From assembly GCA_019115685.1 (NCBI GenBank), contig DXDC01000327.1, positions 1 through 5,161 on the forward strand: a stretch of DNA of 5,161 bases, in the 5' to 3' direction. This stretch comes from Candidatus Agrococcus pullicola. Lineage in GTDB: Bacteria; Actinomycetota; Actinomycetes; Actinomycetales; Microbacteriaceae. The stretch's first letter is position 1. Each line of letters begins with the position of its first letter. Shown one piece after another: positions 1 to 5,161 of the stretch. Both the position numbers and the translations under genes were made by a program. The notes under the pieces were generated by a model. The model was not told the DNA's origin. It saw only the letters and a program-made list of their open reading frames with translations, and did not search any database.

Positions 1-1005
1 CTCGCGGATTCCGCTGGTATCGACCTGCCGGCAGAAGATCCGGACGACCTCGCCGACTGGTTCGCGGATGCTGCGAACTCGGGGTCGTTGCCGACGTACC
101 TCGAGACGTTCGACCTCACGACGGCCGTGCTGCAGACGAGCGCGGCGCTCGAACGAGCGGCCCGCGACTACGTGCTCGATCTCGTCGATGACGGTGTCGT
201 CTACGGTGAGGTTCGCTGGGCCCCGGAACAGCACCTCCGAGGCGCCCTGTCGCTCGACGATGCGGTCGGAGCGGTGCGTGCCGGCCTGCGTGCTGGAACC
301 GAGGAGGCGCGCGACCGCGGGCACGACATCCGTGTGCAGCAGTTGCTCTGCGCCATGCGGCAGAACGCTGCCGCGACCGACATTGCCGAAATCGCCGTGC
401 GCAACCGCATGAACGGTGTCGCCGGCTTCGACATCGCGGGGCCGGAAGAAGGCTTCCCGCCGTCTTCGCACGCGGCAGCGTTCCAATACCTCGCCGAGGA
501 GTTCATGCCCGTCACGGTGCATGCGGGGGAGGGCGCGGGCCTCGCATCGATCAGGGATGCCCTCATCACCGGTCGCGCGCTACGACTCGGTCACGGTGCC
601 AGGATCGCTGAGGACATCGAGGTGCTCGACGAGCGCGGTGACGCTTTCCAGGTCGTCATGGGGCAGCTGGCCGAGTGGGTGAAGGATCGTCGCATCCCGC
701 TCGAACTCTCGGTGTCATCGAATCTGCAGACCGGCACGATCGAAGCGTGGGGTGAGGAGGTCGAGGATCACCCGTTCGACCTGCTCTACCAACTGGGGTT
801 CGCAGTGACCGTCAATACCGACAATCGCTTGCAGAGCAATACGACCCTGTCGGATGAACTGGTGATGCTGACCGAGGCGTTCGGCTATAACCTCGACGAT
901 CACGAGACTTTCCAATTGAACGCTTCGGAAGGAGCCTTCTTGCCCGTGGATGAGCGAGAGGAACTCGCCGACGTCATCGAAGACGGATTCGCAGAGGTGT
1001 CATGA
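1..1005 (+). CDS. add: Adenosine deaminase, 5'-truncated by the window edge
   Basis: Cytosolic zinc hydrolase that converts (deoxy)adenosine to (deoxy)inosine and ammonia. The frame is open from base 1 to the TGA at 1003-1005 (334 codons). About 30-40 N-terminal residues, including the HxH zinc motif, lie outside the window. A TTG at 88 could be taken as a start, but the upstream codons (AGIDLPAEDP...LADWF) continue the family's N-terminal region, so the gene is partial rather than starting there. Visible motifs are VHAGE (histidine codon 520-522, catalytic Glu 529-531), RLGHGARI (zinc-region His 592-594) and VTVNTDNR (zinc Asp 820-822). The last motif is NTDN, where the classical enzyme has TDDP. 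As I recall, this is the usual actinobacterial form. The stop overlaps the start of the downstream EIIA gene (ATGA at 1002-1005), so the two are very likely co-transcribed. The product feeds inosine to the phosphorylase encoded on the other strand of this window. Confidence 0.95.
   Translation, partial: LADSAGIDLPAEDPDDLADWFADAANSGSLPTYLETFDLTTAVLQTSAALERAARDYVLDLVDDGVVYGEVRWAPEQHLRGALSLDDAVGAVRAGLRAGTEEARDRGHDIRVQQLLCAMRQNAAATDIAEIAVRNRMNGVAGFDIAGPEEGFPPSSHAAAFQYLAEEFMPVTVHAGEGAGLASIRDALITGRALRLGHGARIAEDIEVLDERGDAFQVVMGQLAEWVKDRRIPLELSVSSNLQTGTIEAWGEEVEDHPFDLLYQLGFAVTVNTDNRLQSNTTLSDELVMLTEAFGYNLDDHETFQLNASEGAFLPVDEREELADVIEDGFAEVS
993..997 (+). promoter_or_regulatory. Shine-Dalgarno-like AGAGG before the EIIA gene
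   Basis: AGAGG lies inside the last codons of adenosine deaminase, 4 bases before the ATG at 1002. It is a short but reasonable ribosome binding site. With the ATGA overlap it supports 1002 as the start and translational coupling between the two genes. Confidence 0.5.
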
Positions 1006-1460
1006 ACGCGGAAGTTCGTGTAGAAGCCGCCACGTTCGCATCCGGCGTCAGCGCCGAGTCCTGGCGCGATGCTGTCCGGGCTGCGGGGCTCGACCTCGTC
1101 AACGCCGCCGCAGTGGGGCCGGCGTACATCGATGAAATGGTGCAGCTGATCGAGAACTCTGGGCCGTACTGCGTCGTCGCTCCGCACGTCGCGGTGCCGC
1201 ACTCGAATGCGGGTTCGCTCGTGCGCCAGAGCGGTATGGCAGTGGTCGTGCTGGATGAGCCGGTGACGTTCGGTCACCCGTACAACGATCCCGTGCGGGT
1301 CGTCATCGCGATCGCGGCCAGGACGGCGAAACAGCACATCACGATGCTCGCGGCGCTCGCGAATGCGCTCGACCGACCGGGTGCCGTAAAAGAGCTTATT
1401 GCGGCATCCGACAAGGATGCTGCACTCAAGGCCCTGCGTGCGAGTGTGCGTACCTCATAG
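1002..1460 (+). CDS. PTS sugar transporter EIIA component, ascorbate/mannitol-type fold
   Basis: A 152-residue stand-alone EIIA domain, about the usual length for single-domain members. EIIA proteins accept phosphate from HPr on a histidine and pass it to EIIB in the cytosol. The active-site region reads GPYCVVAPHVAVPHS. His67 (codon 1200-1202), in the VPH motif, is the expected phosphorylated residue. His112 (AKQHI) matches the second active-site histidine. The segment DEPVTFGHPYNDPV is typical of the UlaC/SgaA (ascorbate) branch. The sugar specificity cannot be read from EIIA. The start at 1002 overlaps the adenosine deaminase stop (ATGA), and a weak ribosome site precedes it. No EIIB, EIIC, HPr or EI is visible. 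Partners may lie upstream in the operon, or the protein may be a regulatory orphan tied to nucleoside use. The family is secure, the role is open. Confidence 0.9.
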   Translation: MNAEVRVEAATFASGVSAESWRDAVRAAGLDLVNAAAVGPAYIDEMVQLIENSGPYCVVAPHVAVPHSNAGSLVRQSGMAVVVLDEPVTFGHPYNDPVRVVIAIAARTAKQHITMLAALANALDRPGAVKELIAASDKDAALKALRASVRTS

Positions 1461-1475
1461 GGAAGCCCACCGTGG
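1461..1475. other. Convergent intergenic gap between the EIIA and mutase stops
   Basis: Only 15 bases separate the TAG of the EIIA gene (1458-1460) from the TAG of the minus-strand mutase (1476-1478). A 4-bp AGCC/GGCT inverted repeat (1464-1467 with 1474-1477) runs into the mutase stop. It has no T-tract, so no convincing intrinsic terminator is present. Transcripts from both sides probably overlap at their 3' ends or end by Rho. Confidence 0.5.
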
Positions 1476-3101
1476 CTACGCGATCAGTTGCCGCAGCGCA
1501 TCCGCGTACACGCCGACCTGCGCGCGTGCCGCATCCGCATCCCCATCGGCATTGAACGTGTCGATGTAGGCCTTCACTTTGGGCTCGGTTCCGCTGGGTC
1601 GCACCATGACGCGTGAGCCGTCCGCGAGTGTCAGTCGCAGGATGTTGCCGATGCTGCCGTGCTCAGGCTGCCGCAGATCGTCGGCCGCGGTCACGGCAAC
1701 ACCGCCGAGATCCTGTGGCGGCGCCGTGCGGAGGCTCTCCATCATCGCCGGGATGCGTGCGAGATCCGTGACTCGCACCGATACCTGGCCGGAGGCGAAC
1801 GCACCGACAGCGTCCGTGATCGCAGCGAGCATGTCCAGCAGCGTCAGCCCCTCAGCACGCAGTTCGCTGTGGATCGAGAGGATGCGCACGAGTGCCGAGA
1901 TTCCGTCTTTATCGCGCACGGTCTCCGGGTTGACGAGGTAACCGAGCGCTTCCTCGTAGCCGTAGATGAGCCCTTCGACGCGCGAAACCCACTTGAACCC
2001 GGTGAGGGTGGAGGCGTATCCGAGGTCGAAGTGCTTGGCGATCGCCTCGAGCCCAGGCGAAGAGACGATGGACGCGGCGAGCGTGCCTCCTGTGCCTTCC
2101 TCGCGTGCTCGATGCGCGGCATCCCAGCCGAGGATGAGCCCGACCTCATTACCCGTGAGCTGCTGCCAGCCGTCCTCGCCAGGCACGCAGATCGACAGTC
2201 GATCCGCGTCCGGGTCGTTCGCGATGATGAGCTGGGCCCCGACGCGATCCGCCGTCGCAATCGCGAGATCGAGCGCGCCGGGCTCCTCGGGGTTCGGGAA
2301 GTCGACGGTCGGGAACCTCGGGTCGGGGTGCTGCTGCGCCTCAACGGGCACGAGCGGGTCGAACCCCGCCTGCTCGACCACGCGCTCGACCGTAGCCCAG
2401 CCGACGCCGTGCATCGCCGTATAGACGACGGTGCTGCTCTCGCGTTGCTCGCCCAGCCCAGCGGTTGCAGCGATGTAGCGGTCGTAGATGCTTTCGTCGA
2501 GCGTCTCGAAGGTCCCCTTCGGCAGCTCGGAGAACGTTGTCGAGGCGGCTACTGCTGCGATCTGCGCAGCGATCTCCGCATCCACGGGGGGGACGATCTG
2601 GCTGCCGGCATCCTCGCCGCCCAGATACACCTTGAAGCCGTTGTCGCGCGGCGGGTTGTGGCTTGCGGTGACCATGACCCCTGCGGAAGCGTCGAGCTCC
2701 CGCACCGCGAACGCCGTAACGGGCGTCGGTGCAAGCGTCGGCAGCAGCATCGCGCGCACGCCCGCGCCGGCCATGATCTCCGCGGTATCGCGGGCGAAGA
2801 CATCAGAGTTCTCGCGCCCATCAAAACCGATGACGACGCTGGGATGCTCTTCGCGGCCGGTCAGGAACGCCGCGAGCCCGGCAGCGGCCTGGCCCACGGA
2901 AACCCGATTCATTCTGGCGGGGCCGTAGCCGAGCTGCCCGCGCAGCCCCGCCGTCCCGAACTCGAGCGGACCCGCGAATGCGGCTTCGAGCGCGGTCGCG
3001 TCGCCACTCTCTGCGGCAGCGATGTGCCGTTGCAGTTCGGCGCGAGTGACGGCATCGGGATCCTGCTCGAGCCACGCTCTCGCGGTGTCGAGGATAGTCA
3101 T
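1476..3101 (-). CDS. pmmB: Phospho-sugar mutase (PGM2/PmmB type), probable phosphopentomutase
   Basis: A 541-residue complete member of the alpha-D-phosphohexomutase superfamily, of the longer PGM2-like branch. In order it shows FGTAGLRG (48-55), the catalytic loop TASHNP with phosphoserine Ser147 (codon 2661-2663), the metal loop NDPDADR (Asp296, Asp298, Asp300), the sugar-binding loop GYEEALGY (381-388) followed by RDKDGI (396-401), and the phosphate-binding RPSGTEPK (501-508). All key residues are present. The family moves phosphate between C1 and C5/C6 of sugars through a 1,6- or 1,5-bisphosphate. The gene follows a purine nucleoside phosphorylase with an ATGA overlap (3098-3101). From that I infer that ribose-1-P or deoxyribose-1-P to the 5-phosphate is its main job. 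Glucose-1-P or mannose phosphate activity cannot be excluded, and such genes are often annotated phosphomannomutase. The start ATG at 3101 has only a weak ribosome site, consistent with translational coupling. Confidence 0.93.
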   Translation of the reverse strand: MTILDTARAWLEQDPDAVTRAELQRHIAAAESGDATALEAAFAGPLEFGTAGLRGQLGYGPARMNRVSVGQAAAGLAAFLTGREEHPSVVIGFDGRENSDVFARDTAEIMAGAGVRAMLLPTLAPTPVTAFAVRELDASAGVMVTASHNPPRDNGFKVYLGGEDAGSQIVPPVDAEIAAQIAAVAASTTFSELPKGTFETLDESIYDRYIAATAGLGEQRESSTVVYTAMHGVGWATVERVVEQAGFDPLVPVEAQQHPDPRFPTVDFPNPEEPGALDLAIATADRVGAQLIIANDPDADRLSICVPGEDGWQQLTGNEVGLILGWDAAHRAREEGTGGTLAASIVSSPGLEAIAKHFDLGYASTLTGFKWVSRVEGLIYGYEEALGYLVNPETVRDKDGISALVRILSIHSELRAEGLTLLDMLAAITDAVGAFASGQVSVRVTDLARIPAMMESLRTAPPQDLGGVAVTAADDLRQPEHGSIGNILRLTLADGSRVMVRPSGTEPKVKAYIDTFNADGDADAARAQVGVYADALRQLIA

Positions 3102-3928
3102 GCGCGTGTTCCAATGGCTTCGACGACATCCGCCAGCAGCTTCGAGATCACCGACTCGGCTTCTTTGCCGGCCTCGACGACCTCGGCGTGCGACAGCGGT
3201 GTCTCCTGGATACCCGCTGCGAGATTCGTGATCAGGCTCAGCCCCAGAATCTCCATGCCCGCCTCCCGAGCGGCGATCGCTTCGAGAGAGGTCGACATGC
3301 CGACGATGTCGCCACCGATCGTTTCGGCCATCTTCACCTCGGCCGGGGTCTCGTAATGGGGGCCGCGGAACTGCACGTAGACACCCTCGTCGAGCGAGGG
3401 GTCCACTTCGCGTGCGATCGACCGCAGTCGCGCCGAGTAGAGATCTGTGAGATCGACGAACGTCGCGCCTTCCAACGGCGAATCGGCGGTCAGATTGATG
3501 TGATCGCTAATGAGTACCGGCTGGCCTGGCCGCCAGTGGCGTTTGATGCCGCCCGCGCCGTTGGTGAGGATCATGATCTTCGCGCCGGTCGCCGCGGCCG
3601 TGCGAACGGAATGCACAACGGAGCGCACGCCGCGACCCTCGTAGTAGTGCGTGCGCGCTCCGATGACCAACGCGCGGCGCCCATCCGGGATCAGGATCGA
3701 ACGGATCGTGCCGACGTGCCCGGCCAGCGCCGGCTTCGAGAATCCGGTCACGGCCGTCGCATCGAATTCGTGCGTAGTCTCACCGATGAGATCAGCGGCC
3801 TGAGCCCACCCGGATCCGAGCGTCAGAGCGATGTCGTGTTCCGTGACACCGGTGAGGTTGGCGATGTCTTTTGCGGCCCGCTGCGCCAGCGCGAACGGGT
3901 TCTCTTCTTTTCTGGAAGCCATGCCCAC
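3098..3928 (-). CDS. punA: Purine nucleoside phosphorylase, trimeric class
   Basis: Cleaves inosine, guanosine and their deoxy forms with phosphate into the base and (deoxy)ribose-1-phosphate. It is often named deoD in Actinobacteria, although it belongs to the homotrimeric PNP/MTAP family. Numbered from the GTG at 3928 it has 276 residues, normal for the family. Motifs are LTLGSGW (phosphate-binding Ser39), GHVGT (His71), RTHYYEG (92-98), LTNGAGG (121-127), GPHYETPAE with Glu193, GMSTS (Ser212) and SLITN with Asn235. The Glu/Asn pair is the 6-oxopurine-selecting signature, so inosine and guanosine are the expected substrates rather than adenosine. Two starts are possible: GTG at 3928, or ATG at 3922 two codons in. 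I favour the ATG because a TANNNT -10 element (3930-3935) would start transcription almost on it and no Shine-Dalgarno is visible. It is the first gene of an operon with the mutase, which would use its ribose-1-phosphate. None of the window's GGATGC words falls in this gene. Confidence 0.95.
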   Translation of the reverse strand: MGMASRKEENPFALAQRAAKDIANLTGVTEHDIALTLGSGWAQAADLIGETTHEFDATAVTGFSKPALAGHVGTIRSILIPDGRRALVIGARTHYYEGRGVRSVVHSVRTAAATGAKIMILTNGAGGIKRHWRPGQPVLISDHINLTADSPLEGATFVDLTDLYSARLRSIAREVDPSLDEGVYVQFRGPHYETPAEVKMAETIGGDIVGMSTSLEAIAAREAGMEILGLSLITNLAAGIQETPLSHAEVVEAGKEAESVISKLLADVVEAIGTRA

Positions 3929-3934
3929 TAACGT
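3929..3934 (+). promoter_or_regulatory. Candidate -10 element for lpdA (TAACGT)
   Basis: TAACGT fits TANNNT and would place the transcript start near 3941, giving a leader of about 10 bases before the GTG at 3951. The upstream -35 region (about 3905-3911, T-rich) lies inside the phosphorylase coding sequence and is a poor match. It overlaps the minus-strand -10 candidate. Confidence 0.35.
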
Positions 3935-3935
3935 A
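3930..3935 (-). promoter_or_regulatory. Candidate -10 element for the phosphorylase-mutase operon
   Basis: On the minus strand this reads TACGTT, a match to the TANNNT -10 pattern. A transcript starting 7-8 bases downstream would begin at 3923/3922, the A of the phosphorylase ATG, giving a leaderless mRNA. Leaderless messages are common in Actinobacteria. No strong -35 is visible (a TTCACA-like hexamer sits at a short 14-base spacing). It overlaps the plus-strand -10 candidate almost exactly. Confidence 0.4.
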
Positions 3936-3938
3936 CGG

Positions 3939-3944
3939 CAAAAT
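3939..3944 (+). promoter_or_regulatory. Alternative -10 element for lpdA (CAAAAT)
   Basis: CAAAAT matches TATAAT at four of six positions. Its end is 7 bases before 3951, so transcription would begin exactly at the GTG start and give a leaderless mRNA. This competes with the TAACGT element just upstream. Sequence alone cannot choose between them. Confidence 0.3.
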
Positions 3945-3950
3945 GGACGT

Positions 3951-5161
3951 GTGAACGGAACTCAAGGCGCCCAAAAGGTAGTTGTCATCGGCGGAGGACC
4001 CGGCGGAGCGGAGGCGGCCCTTGCGGGCGCGCAGCTCGGAGCCGACGTCACGCTCATCGAACGAGTAGGTGTCGGGGGTTCAGCGGTCCTGACCGATGTC
4101 GTTCCTTCGAAGTCGCTCATCGCGACGGCGGAGAGCGCGGCGGCGATTCGGGATGCGAACGCACTCGGTGTGCAGTTCTTCGTTCGCGGGGACGCCGGGC
4201 GTGCGCATAAGCCGGAGGTCGCGGTGAACCTGCGAGCCGTGAACCAACGTCTGCTGTCGCTCGCGGCACAGCAGTCCGCGGATATGAAGACCGAACTCGA
4301 GGCGGCCGGTGTCACGATCGTGCAGGGCCACGGACGCCTCGAGGGAGACCGGCGCGTTGTGGTCTCGACGGCGCCCGGCGGCACCGATTTCGACGAGTTC
4401 GAGCCGGACACGATCATCGTCTCCGTTGGCGCGAGCCCACGCATGCTGCCGTCTGCCATGCCAGACGGAGAGCGCATCCTGACCTGGAAGCAGCTGTACG
4501 GGCTCGAGCAGACGCCCGAGCACCTGATCGTGGTCGGCTCTGGCGTTACGGGTGCGGAGTTCGCCAGCGCCTACTCGCACATCGGTGCGAAGGTGACGCT
4601 GGTTTCGTCCCGTGACCGCGTGCTGCCGGGCGAGGACGCCGACGCGGCGACCGTGATCGAGCAAGTCTTCAAGCGTCAGGGCATGAACGTGATGTCGAAG
4701 TCGCGTGCAGAGAGCGTGCGGCGCACAGAGGACGGTGTCGTCGTGACACTCACCGATGGCAGCACTGTCGAGGGATCCCACTGCCTCATGGCGGTCGGCT
4801 CGGTTCCGAACACAGAGGGCATCGGCCTCGAAACCGCCGGCGTCAAGGTGACCGAGAGCGGGCACATCGAGGTCAACCGCGTGGCGCGCACAAACCGCCC
4901 CAACATCTACGCGGTCGGAGACTGCTCGAACGTACTGCCGTTGGCATCCGTCGCATCCATGCAGGGCCGCACCGCGATGTACCACTCGATGGGTGACGCT
5001 GTGAACCCGATCAGCCTGCGTGCCGTCACGAGCAACATCTTCACGCAGCCGGAGATCGCGACGGTCGGCTGGATGCAGAAGGACATCGAGGACGGGATCG
5101 CGTCGGGAGACATCCACGTCGTGCACCTCGCGCAGAACCCCCGCGCGAAGATGATGGGCAT
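3951..5161 (+). CDS. lpdA: NAD(P)H-quinone dehydrogenase, LpdA-type flavoprotein, 3'-truncated
   Basis: The frame runs open from GTG at 3951 to the window end (403 codons; the family usually has about 460-480). The fold is that of the FAD pyridine nucleotide-disulfide reductases. It shows an FAD-binding GGGPGG (14-19), the former redox-disulfide helix GGSAVLTDVVPSK (42-54), an NAD(P)-binding GSGVTGAEF (196-204) and a second FAD motif YAVGDC (320-325). Stretches such as PDGERILTW and ASVASMQGR resemble M. tuberculosis LpdA (Rv3303c) as I recall it. That protein reduces quinones and is not a true lipoamide dehydrogenase. Here both CxxxxC cysteines are replaced (Ala45, Val50), so no dithiol chemistry is possible. 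The second nucleotide site has VSSRD after its beta-strand instead of an acidic residue, which suggests NADPH use. GTG at 3951 leaves nine residues before the FAD strand. An in-frame ATG at 3921 is possible but overlaps the phosphorylase start. No clear ribosome site is visible. The C-terminal dimerisation domain is outside the window. Confidence 0.92.
   Translation, partial: MNGTQGAQKVVVIGGGPGGAEAALAGAQLGADVTLIERVGVGGSAVLTDVVPSKSLIATAESAAAIRDANALGVQFFVRGDAGRAHKPEVAVNLRAVNQRLLSLAAQQSADMKTELEAAGVTIVQGHGRLEGDRRVVVSTAPGGTDFDEFEPDTIIVSVGASPRMLPSAMPDGERILTWKQLYGLEQTPEHLIVVGSGVTGAEFASAYSHIGAKVTLVSSRDRVLPGEDADAATVIEQVFKRQGMNVMSKSRAESVRRTEDGVVVTLTDGSTVEGSHCLMAVGSVPNTEGIGLETAGVKVTESGHIEVNRVARTNRPNIYAVGDCSNVLPLASVASMQGRTAMYHSMGDAVNPISLRAVTSNIFTQPEIATVGWMQKDIEDGIASGDIHVVHLAQNPRAKMMG

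Noticed and set aside
88..90. TTG as the true start of adenosine deaminase
   Set aside because: The frame is open to base 1 and the codons before 88 match the family's N-terminal region; starting here would also omit the zinc-binding HxH domain entirely.
1464..1477. Small hairpin (AGCC/GGCT) as a rho-independent terminator
   Set aside because: The stem has only four pairs, with no T-tract on either strand, so it is not convincing.
1659..3356. Long open frame on the plus strand (565 codons) opposite the mutase and the end of the phosphorylase
   Set aside because: It is antisense to two genes with intact catalytic motifs, its translation is Arg/Asp/Glu-rich low-complexity protein with no family motif, and such long antisense frames arise from high-GC third-position bias.
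3943..3954. Three-codon ORF (ATG GAC GTG TGA) just before lpdA as a leader peptide
   Set aside because: It is too short to judge, has no ribosome site, and is easily explained by chance next to the GTG start.
4080..5126. 348-codon open frame on the minus strand
   Set aside because: It is the antisense shadow of lpdA, whose plus-strand frame carries clear FAD and NAD(P) motifs. The shadow translation is rich in His, Arg and Asp and resembles nothing.
1..5161. Mobile element, CRISPR array, tRNA/rRNA or riboswitch
   Set aside because: Coding sequence fills nearly the whole window, the gaps are 15 and about 22-28 bases, and I saw no terminal repeats, spaced direct repeats or structured RNA signature.

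Overview
The window is GC-rich and densely coded. Protein similarity and gene order point to a high-GC Actinobacterium. My best guess is Microbacteriaceae, mainly from the adenosine deaminase / PTS IIA / phospho-sugar mutase / purine nucleoside phosphorylase / LpdA order and the many GGATGC/GCATCC words. The family-level call is an inference. Mycobacterium tuberculosis keeps homologues of four of these genes close together (add, deoD/punA, pmmB, lpdA around Rv3303c-Rv3313c), so this is a variant of an old actinobacterial purine-salvage neighbourhood.

Layout. Bases 1-1005 (+) hold adenosine deaminase, cut by the left edge. It is joined by a 4-base ATGA overlap to a small PTS EIIA protein of the ascorbate/mannitol-type fold (1002-1460, +). 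After a 15-base convergent gap comes a two-gene operon on the minus strand. Its first gene is a trimeric-type purine nucleoside phosphorylase (about 3922/3928 down to 3098), and its second is a PGM2/PmmB-type phospho-sugar mutase (3101-1476), again joined by an ATGA overlap. A very short divergent gap of about 22-28 bases separates the phosphorylase start from a flavoprotein NAD(P)H-quinone dehydrogenase of the LpdA type (3951 to the right edge, +, truncated). Its frame stays open to the window end.

The genes form a pathway. Adenosine deaminase gives inosine, the phosphorylase gives hypoxanthine plus (deoxy)ribose-1-phosphate, and the mutase plausibly gives ribose-5-phosphate for central metabolism. 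The EIIA protein may link this to PTS phosphorylation state or belong to an unseen transporter. LpdA is a neighbour by conserved synteny but has no obvious step in the pathway.

No mobile element, CRISPR array, tRNA or rRNA was seen. I found no wholly new system. The points most worth a second look are the symmetric divergent promoter with probable leaderless starts, the LpdA homologue lacking both redox cysteines, the PTS EIIA fused by overlap to a purine gene, and the over-represented hexamer.
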